NCBI GenBank assembly: GCA_963921795.1
Contig: OY997659.1
Location: 18,939,508-19,003,507 of the forward strand
Length of the DNA stretch: 64,000 bases
Source of the DNA: Nannobrachium achirus
Lineage: Eukaryota; Chordata; Actinopteri; Myctophiformes; Myctophidae
Direction: 5' to 3'
This document shows, one piece after another, positions 1-10,400 of the stretch; the first letter of the stretch is position 1; every line of letters starts with the position of its first letter. The position numbers were made by a program, and so were the translations under genes. A model generated the notes under the pieces. That model worked only from the letters and a program-made list of their open reading frames with translations, had not been told where the DNA came from and ran no database searches.

Positions 1-251
1 ATGATATTATTATTATTAAAGATAGGTCTTCTTACATTGCTTCAATCATCAAATCAATTTCTGTACGCCTACTTTTTGCATTTTAATTGCTTAAATTGTA
101 CCCATCATTTTCCATGCTAGTAAAACAAGTGGTCGATCTGTGGGCCAAAATAATAATAATAATAATTTAATTTTAAGGTACCATTTACAGTAGTGCCATT
201 TTTACAGTAGGCCTAATTTATGGGCTGTGCAGCCATTCCTTAGCACTGGCC
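1..251. other. AT-rich non-coding stretch
   Basis: No gene, RNA or recognisable mobile element was seen. The stretch is AT-rich with short runs of TAA/TTA triplets near positions 5-20 and 150-165. Confidence 0.5.
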
Positions 252-823
252 CACGCGTGATTCCTAAACCCACCAGGATTGAGTTAAGACCCGCCTCCTC
301 TCGATAATCTTAAGTATGAAAGTGCCCATGAACGTTAGTGCTGCTCGCTCAAGTGCAAAGTACCTACCTACTTACTGATCCATTTTACAATAATACACGC
401 AGCATAATAGGCCCAAAGCCATATCCAAACCATAACAATTTAACTGATAATCAGTAAGAGTTTTTATTTTGAGCACAGTAGTGACAAATTAATAGCTTTC
501 TCAGAACGTTTTTCTCTTTAGCAAAGTTACAAAGTTTTCCCTTTACACTGTAGACCTATACTATTGAAGTGTTTAAACTACTGCAAGTGCACCTTTAAGC
601 ACAGTACAATTAAGTCAGTTTCAAGTTTTTTTTTTAGTAGGCTACAGTTTATTTTGAGCACTGTAGTGAGAAATTAATAGTTGTGCAAATGCAGGCTTTT
701 CTCAAGTACAAGTCTTCATGCCTCTGAAGTCCTCATGCCTTCATATGCCTCTGACTCCTGGAAGTCCTCGCGTTTCCGCGAGGCGGGTCTTAACTCAAGC
801 CTGGTGGGTTTAGGAATCACGCC
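252..823. repeat. Non-autonomous DNA element with ~45-bp terminal inverted repeats
   Basis: The segment 252-297 is repeated as its reverse complement at about 780-823 with few mismatches (left arm begins CACGCGTGATTCCTAAAC, right arm ends TTTAGGAATCACGCC). The 480 bp between the arms holds no ORF. It does contain a direct repeat around 465-503 and 645-680 (both read TTTTGAGCAC followed by GTAGTGA). This is the layout of a non-autonomous DNA transposon. No target duplication was resolved, so the superfamily is unknown. Confidence 0.6.
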
Positions 824-849
824 TGGCGCACACCCCACAGAGCAGAGAT

Positions 850-1946
850 ACATCACATGATTGGCCCACTGGCTTGTCTATCATCTGAATACTGGCCTAG
901 TAGCCCAGGCTACTGTGGCCCAGGAGTCCCACACAAACATTTAACAGCAAGGCCACAACGTGTGGGCTTGGGTAGATCTTCTGTGTTCGGTTCGCGCCGG
1001 TTGTGGTGGGCCGGTCTGGGCCAAGATGCCAGGGCTGAATTTATGTCGCAGTCCGACCCTGTCAATGCATTTAGTCCTACGGGCTGGGGCGGCAGTATGG
1101 TACTGGTCAGCAGGGAGTGTTGGGCGGGAGGAGTAGGAGGACGGCTTTAGGCCTACGTCCTCCCGGTGGGGCTCCTCACTGGCAGCCAAGTGAGTCATTG
1201 GGGAGACAATAAAAGGGTTAAAAAAAAACCTGCTACTCTGAAAATAATTAAATAAACCATTCTTTTCCACTGATGAGGTAAGAGTGACATATCCGGGTCA
1301 TATCCGCAGTGATGGGCTAAACTAACGTTCAAAACGTAGCTTTTCCAATCATGACAGACATTTTGGCCTGATTCATGTACAAGTCCCTTTTTATTTTCCA
1401 CCTCTTTGATTAAATATCATAGATTATCTGCAATATTCTTAGGGTATTTAACTGTTCCTGCTCTAAAGAGCATTTCTGTTATGAAAGTAAAAACATTACG
1501 TTCCACTTTTTTATTTATTTTTATATACAGTACTGTATATCCTTAGCGTAATTGTCACAAAGAGTGATAAGGCAGTGTCCTAGAAACAGGTCTTCACTTT
1601 GCAATCCCATTAATAGTTGTCACAAGAATAGCCTGTACCTATATCATGGGAGAAAAGTCAGTGCTTTCAGGCCATTGGGAAAAGCGGGACAACTCCTGAA
1701 TGGCCGACTGCTAGTTTCAGGACGGCCATTAAAAAAAATATACTTGTGCGCCAGCAGAGCTTGCCTTGATATTTATATCAGGTCGCACTTGTCGATGGTG
1801 ACGATGCTGGTCCCTCATTGGCTGTTAATGGCGACATCACTAAGAATTCCGGTCCCTGATTGGCTACGGTCGTAAAAAGCAAACAGATCCGCCACATACA
1901 AAATCACAGAACGCAGTACTACACTCTGCTGGCGCTAGTAATAACG
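850..1946. other. Intergenic, no gene recognised
   Basis: Open frames of 60-107 codons exist here but none resembles a known protein or has splice-site context. The part from 850 to 1180 is GC-rich with repeated GGCCCA/TGGGCC words and may be a decayed repeat. The rest is ordinary AT-rich DNA. Confidence 0.4.
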
Positions 1947-2363
1947 TTAATTCTTTGCAGCGGCCTACTCCTGCAGTTTCCTCACCTCAGGTCTTAGTTC
2001 CTTCTTCATCTCTCTCTTAGTCTTCACCACTTCGAAACGGTGAATGTCCAACATGTCGGCTTTGTTCTCTCTGGCCTCGATCTTCTTCGTCCAGCTGCTT
2101 TCAGACCACTTCTCGTCGATCTGAGCCTTCTCCCAGGCCCTCTTCACAAACTTCTGACGGGCACTGTGTGGAACTTTGATGGTGTAGTCAGTGAGCTGCA
2201 GGCGCTCAAACTCCATGGCTTGTCTCGGCACCTCTGTACATGGGCCCTCGACCAGAGCCCTGTTTTGGTCTATGACATCCACGATGGCCACCAGCTTGCC
2301 GGCGTATGACCCAAAAGAGATGTAGGCAACACGGCCGATCTCAACGTAGCGCTTGTACACCAT
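1947..2363 (-). pseudogene. RPL14: RPL14 (ribosomal protein eL14) retrocopy with premature stop
   Basis: The - strand reads a single uninterrupted eL14 sequence from ATG at 2363: [18 protein letters not shown], then the conserved [20 protein letters not shown] segment, ...[18 protein letters not shown] and ...KKIEAREN. The functional vertebrate gene is split by introns, so an intronless copy indicates retroposition. Near the C-terminus the frame hits TAG at 1965-1967. The original tail (A-A-A-K-N, then TAA at 1947-1949) continues in the same frame directly after it, so only about one codon separates this copy from a normal-length protein. Several conserved positions are changed relative to typical fish eL14. 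No poly-A tract or clear target duplication is visible. It may be transcribed by chance, but a functional protein is unlikely. Confidence 0.85.
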
Positions 2364-2847
2364 AACAGCTGAACACCTCTGTAGAGATCTGTGTTGTGGA
2401 AGGAGGCCTCTTGAGGAATTATATTTATAATGCGACCATGCCTGTGACATCAGTCATATATGACATTTGGACATGTCATGGTGCCAGCGCGATCAATTGA
2501 CCTCCATTATAAACACAAATTTATGGCGATGTACAGTTAGTATAATCCATATATAGGCTACATATACAGTATACTTGTAGCTAAAGGTCATCTACCTAAC
2601 GTCGGGTCCTGGGACTGTAATGGCTCCGTAACTCTTGAGATTAAAGAACTCTGTTAAATTAACACAGAGTATTTCGCAGTGTACATTGGGGTCCCAGAGC
2701 TTCACTTCTTATTTCTGAGCGGTGCTCGTGTAAGGACCTCCTACATCTGGCTTTGCCCATTTGTCCCGAGAAAAGGGTCGCCCAAGGTCACATTGGCCAA
2801 GCTTTGCGGGACGCTTAATAGAACTAGACTGCACTCTGTCGAGAATG

Positions 2848-2917
2848 TAGATTCTTTAGAATCTCCCCTCCCGCTGTACAGTCTGTAGGGGAGGCGGATT
2901 CTAAAGAATCCTAAAAC
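2848..2917. repeat. Short inverted repeat
   Basis: GATTCTTTAGAATC at about 2850 faces GGATTCTAAAGAATC at about 2900, with the GC-rich inner parts TCCCCTCCC and GGGGAGGC also complementary. This could form a hairpin. It lies between the RPL14 and DPM2 retrocopies; nothing suggests a function. Confidence 0.5.
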
Positions 2918-2939
2918 CACCCTGGTTGTGTGACGCTTG

Positions 2940-3130
2940 TGGAAGGAGCGCTTGTTTTCGGTGATGATGATGGAAGCGGGCCGTCTCAGGCGACCTTGAG
3001 CCACGTGAGACACCGCCGAGCGAGCGTCAACGAGTGAGTCACGGTGTCGAGTGTTGAGAAGGTTGCATGAGCCGACTCAGCGCCGCCCGAGTTGTCACGA
3101 TATGGACAGAATAGTAAATCTTTGTCCCCC
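2940..3130. repeat. Dispersed repeat shared (inverted) with 29.6-29.8 kb
   Basis: This stretch matches the reverse complement of about 29595-29790, with shared words such as GCCGTCTCAGGCGA, CACGTGAGACA, GCATGAGCCGACTCAGCGC and GACAGAATAGTAAAT. The second copy lies inside the hAT-like element at 28032-29916, so this one is probably a fragment of the same transposon family. Confidence 0.6.
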
Positions 3131-3333
3131 CAACTTTTGGCACCTCTGTGCGGTCCAAGTGAACACAACGAAGAGCTCCCTACCTGGAGTGTGCACGTGA
3201 CATTAGTGCCATGATTCTATTGGGTAGTATGAACCTTCAGAATCCACCTCTGCTTCAAAATCCACCCCTATGAGCCTTCAGAATCCGCCCCAATAGGAAT
3301 CTGCGGTCCGCATTCAGACCCCTCTCTGTGGAT

Positions 3334-3585
3334 CTAGTCGACCTTCTGGAGATTTAGATTCCTCCACATGACGATTACAGTGAAGGTCCCTACACAGAAG
3401 AGGGCAAGTACTGCTGCAATACCAGGGATGATGACAGAGTACTCCCTGGGAAGAAAATACCTGTGCAGGTCACGACCGCTGTCAAGGAACGGCAGAACAA
3501 TGACCCAGGTAGAGTAGTAAGTAAACAACAGGAGGCTGAAGCACACCAATCCGAAGCCAACCACCTGATCGGTCCCTGGAGCCAT
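3334..3585 (-). CDS. DPM2: DPM2-like intronless ORF (dolichol-phosphate mannosyltransferase subunit 2), probable retrogene
   Basis: This 83-codon - strand ORF starts at ATG 3585 (MAPGTDQVVGFGLVCFSL...) and ends VMWRNLNLQKVD. It matches DPM2, the small ER membrane subunit that stabilises dolichol-phosphate-mannose synthase with DPM1 and DPM3 and also associates with the GPI-GlcNAc transferase. DPM2 is about 84 residues, so this copy is full length. Two hydrophobic segments (about residues 8-30 and 48-74) flank the conserved loop YFLPREYSVIIP, and the FTYY motif in the first segment is kept. The vertebrate gene normally has introns; this copy has none, which points to a retrocopy whose frame has stayed open. 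No poly-A tail or target duplication is evident. Whether it is expressed cannot be told from sequence. Confidence 0.72.
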   Translation of the reverse strand: MAPGTDQVVGFGLVCFSLLLFTYYSTWVIVLPFLDSGRDLHRYFLPREYSVIIPGIAAVLALFCVGTFTVIVMWRNLNLQKVD

Positions 3586-3710
3586 TTCTAAATAAACAAT
3601 ACGTTATGAGCCGACCAACGACACCCCTTCATTTGACCAGCCTGTGACATCACGTCGGTCATCTATGACGTCAGCCCTCTATGATGTATGACTCCATCTA
3701 TCTCTATCTA

Positions 3711-3978
3711 GATGGGGTGGCAGAGGCTCAGGGGTAGAGAAACCATCATTAGAACACAGAGGCTTCCTGAAGGGTTCCCAGTTCGATCCCGGGCTACCAA
3801 AGAGTTAGTGTCGAAGAGTCCTTGAGTAAGACTCTGAACCCCTAGTTGCTCCCGGTGTTGGTGCCTTGCATGGTTTCCTCCGCCATCTGTGTATGAATGT
3901 GTGTGTGAATGGGTGAATGTAATGTACAATCACTGTTAAGCGCCTTGGATAAAGGCACTATATAAATGCACCATTTAT
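3711..3978 (+). mobile_element. tRNA-derived SINE
   Basis: The 5' end carries RNA polymerase III-type promoter boxes: box A-like GGCTCAGGGGTAGA and box B-like CAGTTCGATCCC. The body (GTGTCGAAGAGTCCTTGAGT..., CTCCGCCATCTGTGTATGAA) and the tail CGCCTTGGATAAAGGCACTA are shared with copies at 12665-13210, 26155-26271 and 55568-55808. It is followed by a TG/CGTG microsatellite. Confidence 0.8.
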
Positions 3979-3996
3979 CTATACATTTACGGACCA

Positions 3997-4002
3997 TGTG
4001 TG

Positions 4003-4046
<44 letters not shown>

Positions 4047-4082
4047 TGTGCGCGCGCTCGCGCGTGCATGCATGTGTGTGTG
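3997..4082. repeat. Compound (TG)n/(CGTG)n microsatellite
   Basis: Alternating TG units pass into CGTG units, then CG-rich and TG units. This is potential Z-DNA-forming sequence. Confidence 0.9.
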
Positions 4083-4128
4083 TGAGATAATAGAAAGTTA
4101 ACTTACACTTCAAACTTCAAGAAGGCTT

Positions 4129-4250
4129 TGATTGATTGAAGACTTTATTAGAAGTTTGCATAGGAAAAGGTACAGTTTCATGATGGTACAGTTCACTGGT
4201 ACAAGGTCAACTAAAAGGAGTAAGCGTGTCTGCTTATTTGCACAGGAAAC
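4129..4250 (-). mobile_element. LINE-like 3' tail fragment
   Basis: Read on the - strand, the segment ends CCTATGCAAACTTCTAATAA followed by a short TCAATCAATCA tail. The same sequence lies at 41219-41383 and, shorter, at 39603-39660. A conserved 3' end with a short tandem tail is typical of 5'-truncated LINE insertions. No reverse-transcriptase coding remains. Confidence 0.5.
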
Positions 4251-4742
4251 CATTTAAGTATCTCATATAACATATGCTGTTTTAGTCACAGATATAAGGA
4301 CTTAGGCCACTGACAGGACAAATAGGCTTACTGCTGATTTAATAGTATGTTATATGGTGGAAAAAGCAACACAGTACATTCAAGTACAGTACTCAAGAAC
4401 ATTGTTGAGGTACTTTTAGCCTACTTTACTTGCCTTTGTCCATTTTCTGTAGTTCTAGCCTACTACAACTACATTACATCTTAGAGGCAAGGATTGTACG
4501 TTTTACTCCACCACAATTATTAGAAAACCTATAGTAGGCCTACTAGGCCTAAGTTACTATTACTTTGTAGATTGTTGCAGCCAATTGATTCCTCCTCACA
4601 CAGCCTACACTTCTTGTCACTGCTGTTGTATCCTATCTATTTGTTTCAGCTCTCACAAATTATTTAAGTCGTATAAATTCACCCTTAAAGTAAAACCAAG
4701 GCGTTTGAAATGCAGGCACACGTTTGGAGCATGTGTGTGTGC

Positions 4743-4955
4743 AGTGGTGTAAAGTAACTAAGTACATTTACTCAAGTAGTGTACTTTGCTGTACTATTCT
4801 GAGGTAGGCCTACTTTTACCTGGAGTATATTTCCAATTTTCAGTAGCCTACTTTTACTTCTACTCCGCTACATCTCAGAGGCAAATATTGTACTTTGTAC
4901 TCCACTCCATTTATTTGAAAACGTTACGAGTTTTGTAGATTTTGATCGATTTTAC
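4743..4955 (+). mobile_element. hAT-like MITE fragment
   Basis: It begins CAGTGGTGTAAAGTAACTAA and continues with the GTACATTTACTCAAGTA words of a MITE family very common in teleosts. The body is cut at its right by the foldback element at 4963; the matching opposite end may be the decayed AGTAGGCCTACTTTCTACTT piece near 5890. Confidence 0.6.
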
Positions 4956-4962
4956 AAAACAT

Positions 4963-5517
4963 AAAGGGATATTTCACTTTCAAAAAAGCTTTTGGTCATC
5001 TATTCAGGCTTTTATGGACACCCTGAAAAGATTTTAATTTGCTTGATTCAATATTTAGATTTGATGTAAATGTTGGCCCTCCTCCTACAGGGTCCCTCCC
5101 CATACACACCTATTGTAACTTCAAACTCCATTTTAACCATGATAGATTCATTAAAAACAGACATTATTTTTTCTGGTGACTCCTAATGTGTTTTTTATAA
5201 CCCTTTTCATTTATTTTTAATAATTCTTTGGGAAAATGAAAAAAAAAAATACAATCAAAAAGTATTAAAAATAAATGAAAAAAGTTATTAAAAAAACGGC
5301 CTGCTCACGTATTAGGAGGGTATTATGAGTCACCAGGAAAAGATAATGGGTGTTTTTAATGAATCTATCATTGTTAAAATTGAGTTTAGAGTTACAATTG
5401 GTGTGTATGGGGAGGCTAAATACTGAATCAAGCAAATTAAAATCTGTTCAGGGAGTTCATAAAAGCCTGAAGATGATAAAATGACCAAAAGTCTTTTTGA
5501 AAGTGGAATATCCCTTT
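4963..5517. mobile_element. Foldback MITE (AAAGGGATATT termini)
   Basis: Nearly the whole element is an imperfect palindrome. The left arm AAAGGGATATTTCACTTTC is mirrored by GAAAGTGGAATATCCCTTT at the right, and the inner arms share TTCAAACTCCATTTTAACCA, TCTGGTGACTCCTAATG and CATTTATTTTTAATAA. A second copy is at 23940-24415. The flanks read ATAA on the left and TTAA on the right, compatible with a TTAA-type target. Confidence 0.75.
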
Positions 5518-5551
5518 AACCACTTCAGCCCAGCCCTGTACATTTCAGCCA

Positions 5552-5842
5552 TTTGAAAAGAGCAGATAGGGGCTTTTAAGCCGTGACATCATTTTGTAGG
5601 CAGAGGAGAATCTGCCCCCAGAGCATTTTCTGTCCCTCGCTATTTAAAAAAACAACGACTAAAAAATAACGACTAAAGTATAATTCTAACACTTTCCTTT
5701 CAACAACAAAGAGAAGAAAAATGTGTAAATAGTAAAAATAGTAAAAAGATTCACGGAAACGGGGGGCAGAAATTCTCCTCTGCCTACAAAATGATGTCAT
5801 ACTTAACAGCCCCTATGAGCTTGTAGATCTGTTATTTTCAAA
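5552..5842. mobile_element. Foldback element bounded by the palindrome-family arm
   Basis: Arms of about 90 nt face each other. GACATCATTTTGTAGGCAGA with GAGAATCTGCCCCC on the left is mirrored by GGGGGGCAGAAATTCTCCTC with TGCCTACAAAATGATGTC on the right. The right end (5815-5840) carries GAGCTTGTAGATCTGTTATT, i.e. the arm of the window-wide short palindrome family; the left arm has lost the matching CTACAAGCTCAT. Confidence 0.7.
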
Positions 5843-5931
5843 AGATTTTTATACATTTGAAAACGTGTGAAATGGGACACTGCATTATGAGTAGGCCTAC
5901 TTTCTACTTTTCGTACATTTGAATACCAATG

Positions 5932-5932
<1 letters not shown>

Positions 5933-6006
<74 letters not shown>
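5933..6006. repeat. (GT)n microsatellite
   Basis: An uninterrupted run of about 36 GT units, followed by a short CG-rich alternating segment. Confidence 0.95.
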
Positions 6007-6329
6007 GCACACGCGCGCGACACCCACGCACACACGTGCGAAGTGTATCTACAGCTGTTGTCTCGCTGTCATTCACAAATGGAACGCTGCTGCTGCTGCG
6101 GCTGCTGCTCCCACTCCATATATGGACATATTGGAGACCAAACGGATATGGGTGCAACCCTTATTATTGTCAGCCTCAGCGTTGGTTCCCTTTCACTACG
6201 GGGATCATTACAACCTAAAGTAATAACTGGCACTAGACATTTATCACCGCGAGAGTCGTGCATGAATAAAAACATGGTAGTGGGTTTTATATCAACATAC
6301 ATGGCACAGTCTTGATCTTATTTTAGAAT

Positions 6330-6467
6330 CCCTCGGTCGTGTGTTTTCATCCGGAGCGTTTAAGGTGACGAGCCTTGTAGTTCCGTGTGTGAAGCAACAC
6401 AGCAGTATTGGTGTGATTCTCAGCTCACAGATCAGTCGCATCTCTCAGTCTCTCTCCTTTTGTCACT
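6330..6467 (+). promoter_or_regulatory. PDCL3: Probable PDCL3 promoter / 5' UTR
   Basis: This is the sequence directly upstream of the PDCL3 ATG. It has no TATA box at a usual place. It contains CATCCGGAGC (ETS-like TCCGG core on the opposite strand) at about 6350 and a pyrimidine-rich stretch (TCTCTCAGTCTCTCTCC) just before the ATG. The transcription start cannot be placed; the regulatory role is inferred from position. Confidence 0.35.
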
Positions 6468-7425
6468 ATGCAGGTTTGTAATCTTTACATTATTTCCATT
6501 TTCATTACATCGTTTACCTAGACTCTTTCATTTAAACATGTCTTTCTCGATGCGTGTCTGTAATTTGTGTCATTTAGTCGACTAAAGGAAGGGCTATGAT
6601 GCTAGCCTGCCCTATGCTGTTTAGCCGCTGTATTAATGGGTGGCTAAAAACGTAATTTATCTGTTTGTCTGTATGTCTATATCTGTCTGTAGTATGTATC
6701 TATCTGTCTATCAGGGACCTCCATTTGATACCATTTTGTTTGATCTCTTGGACCTCAATCTATACCCCTATTTAAAGTCCTATCAGTCCTCTTTAACTCT
6801 CGAGAGTTACGGGTCCATTTGGTTCCATTTGTACAGTCTCGGTACCTGTAATGGGTCAATTTTAATATATTTGACCATATGTGTACATAATATATGGGTC
6901 ATATGTACATATAATGTGGGACTGCTGATATTCTGTTCAGTGTGTAGCTATGTTAGTGTAGCAAAAAAATGGATAGATCTCAAAACTGCTACATTTCATG
7001 TCCTGATTAGGATTTGACACGAGAGACCAAAAGTCACTAGATAGAATCCCTGGCTAGAAGAGACATTGCACTTTTGAGATAATTTGTGTTGTGTGTTTCT
7101 CTTTGTACAGAAAGATCAAATGTGCTTTGTCTTTAATTTAGTGATAGGGTGGTTGGGGGGTTTCTCTCTTTGCGAGGAGTTCTATGAATGTCTTGTATGT
7201 CCTCCACAGGACCCAAACGCAGACACCGAGTGGAATGATATTCTGAGGAAGAAAGGCATTCTTCCTCCCAAAGAAACTCCCAATGTAGACGAAGAAGAGG
7301 AGGAGTTGGCTCTTCAGCAGCAGTCTGTTGGTAAGACAGCTGATTGTTGGTGTTTTTCTTTGAATTAGAGCACTGGTTCTCAACCTTTTCAGGCCACAAC
7401 CCCCAAAATCATAACTGGGGACCCC

Positions 7426-7464
<39 letters not shown>

Positions 7465-10400
7465 CCTACAAGCGAGTTGAAACGTTACATTTTGTATAGT
7501 CTCGCGTAGCCAGACAACTATTCCACAATCTCTGAATGCTATATAGAGTCTGGAACAGCAGCTCCCGAACGGCGAGTATCGAAAACGGGCATTAACGTTC
7601 AAAAAAATATATTTTAAAATGTCATTTCTGCTAAGCAGCAAGCTAAACATGCTTATATGATTTTTATTTATATAATGATAAATATGTGTGATGTGAGACT
7701 GAAACGGAAGTGACGTGGGGGCTTCACTTCCGCTTTCTCATCGTTCTTCTTTCGATGCACCAGACTGTATGCTGGGAGCATTTGACCAAATCGCGGAGGC
7801 AACCGTCTGGCCACGCGAGACTACATTTTGTATAACACGGTTCTATTGTGAAAATAGACGATCTACATGCTCACAGTCACAAGTGAGCATGTAGATCAGC
7901 TATTTTCACAATTTCTGCCTCTAATATTTGACAATTTGGTCAAAGTTTAATTTGGTATTAAAAACTAAAGTCCTTAATTTGTCACTTTAGAAATATACAG
8001 ATACCCTCTATATACACTTATATTTTATGCTGGTGTGTTTACTGTTGAGTCCTGACCCACAGGTTGAGAACCTCTGCATTAGAGCACTGGTTCTCAACCT
8101 CTGGGTCGGGTTGATTTTTTTTTTTGGGGGGGGGGGGGCCCAGATGACAGTAAAGTGACAATTTAAGAGACTTTTAAGACAAAGAAAATACTATGTCTGC
8201 GTCAAAAGTAATCAACAAACGGTACTATAAAAACTAGTCAAACATTGGCCAAATTGTCAAATAATAAGAGAAGCAAAAAAGTAATAGCTGATCTACAAGC
8301 TCATAATGCTTCGCAATGCGAGGCCGTGTGAACTTGTAGATCTCATTACTTTGAGAACCACTGCTGTAAAGCACTTTCCAACAGTTATTCTGTTCTGTCA
8401 ACTTGACTAAAAGCAAATATTCTGTTATAAACAGTATATATAATTAATCTTTGGTCTAATAATTGACTCTTCTACCTGCCTTGTAATTGACCAGTGAAAA
8501 CATACGAAAGCATGACATTGGATGAGCTGGAGGACAACGAGGACGAGTTTGAAGAAGAGGACGAGGCTGCCATTGAGATGTACAGGTAAGGAGTAGAAAG
8601 TCACTCACCATGGTTTTAATGGCTAGTTTAGGCATATACATGGGAAGCATTTTAGGCCTGCTGTGTTTTCATTATTTATTTAGCGGTAATTTAAAGTTTT
8701 ATTTAAAGACAAATGACTCACTGGAATTTGATACTACCCAATCTATAAGTAAGACAAAAATATTAGGCCTATGTGTATTTCACAGTACAGTTGCACTGTA
8801 CTGTTTATTGTATATTGTTAGAATTAACATAAATGATTAAAATATTGTTTATTATTGTAACTCACTCAAAACTCTAGAAGAGTTATGTGGAATTGAAAGC
8901 ATCACATTTTTCCTGTGTCTCTTTGCCAACAAAAGGTTTTGAAATGGCCATAGCAAATGGTGTTGGTGTGAAATTTGTCACTGCAGAGGTTTTTTCACAT
9001 CTGCTGAAAGTGGAGTTGTCTCTCGTGGGAGGAACTGATTCTCACAGCTCGTTAATTAGAAACTAACACAGAATTAGAGGTGATTTTTAAGAGGGTTTTG
9101 TATTTCCGTATTTATGTTGTTAAAAAAAGAAAAAACATGTTAAATGAAATGAACATATTGATCATGGCAGATTATTTTTAATTGGTGTGGTTGCCCCTGC
9201 AGGGCAACTGGACTATGGTACTTGTTCAGACGTTATTCCATCTTCCATCGTCTCCTAAGTAAACTTTTTTTTGCCGCGCTACTCTCCCACAATTTTCTCC
9301 ATTGACTTTAATTAAATTTAACTTTTCCCAAATATGGAGATGGCTGACATCATAGATGTCTGACACAGTATGACATCAGGGATCTCCATATATGGCCATT
9401 CATTTATATGGTGAATACATTTTCCCCATTGACTTGAATGGGAAAAATTCAAATGGTAAGACGAAATTAATTTGCAAAATTCGCGTCACGGCAACCACAC
9501 TTGCAATTTCCAATTGCATATTTCTAGTTTAAAATGTGTCTTTAGAGTTATTGTAAGATTTCTAATTGTGTGTATTTTGTGGGTGTTATTTTACCATCTC
9601 AGACAGAAGCGCATTGCAGAGTGGAAAGCTACGCAGATCAAGAACGTGTTCGGGGAGGTGGCGGAGATCTCTGGTCAGGACTACATCAAGGAAGTCAACA
9701 AGGCCGGCGAGGGTATCTGGGTGGTGCTGCATCTCTACAAACAAGGGTAAGACATCCAACTAGATTGGCCCTTTTATAGCCTGCCCTACCTGTTAACCTC
9801 TTAGAACCAGCTCTGTCTGCCCTGGCCCTGGGAGGTTGGGTTTAAATCCCCTGGCCAAGTCAATACTAATCTAGTCTATAATGGAACGGTCTCAGCCAAG
9901 CTATGGTTGGAGTCCACAGCTTAAACTTCTCATTGGTGAAACAAGTCTATTTGACCAACAAGACAGATAGGCAAAAGGATATCTACATAAAATGTGTCTT
10001 GTATTTATCTGCTGGTAACCGGCTCATTCTCTGTTCTCTCCCAGCATCCCTCTGTGCACGCTGATCAACCAGCACCTGTGCATGCTGGCCAAGAAGTTCC
10101 CCCAGACCAAATTCGTCAAGTCCATCTCCACCACCTGTATCCCCAACTATCCCGACCGTAACCTGCCCACCATCTTCGTCTACTTTGAGGGAGAAATGAA
10201 AGCTCAGTTTATCGGCCCTCTCGTCTTCGGCGGTATGAACCTTAAAGTTGAAGGTATGTACGAGACCCCCCTACTACAACCTTGTATCTTAGGCCTGTTG
10301 TAGTGAATTGTGATTAGTGAGATAATCCAATTCTTTTGCATAATGGTTAGTATTGTGTCTATTCATTTGGATAAAAACTGATAGAATGAACAGAAATGTA

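Larger units (their letters stand above)
7371..8076. mobile_element. hAT-like MITE in PDCL3 intron 2, with nested insertion
   Basis: Termini are CACTGGTTCTCAACC on the left and GGTTGAGAACCTCTG on the right. The flanks AATTAGAG (7363-7370) and CATTAGAG (8077-8084) form an 8-bp target duplication with one mismatch, as expected for hAT. It contains a CA repeat (7429-7462), a different element (7497-7823) and a short palindrome (7845-7912). Confidence 0.8.

Noticed and set aside
3711..3800. tRNA gene suggested by box A- and B-like motifs
   Set aside because: No cloverleaf can be completed and the sequence continues into a shared SINE body; it is a tRNA-derived SINE.
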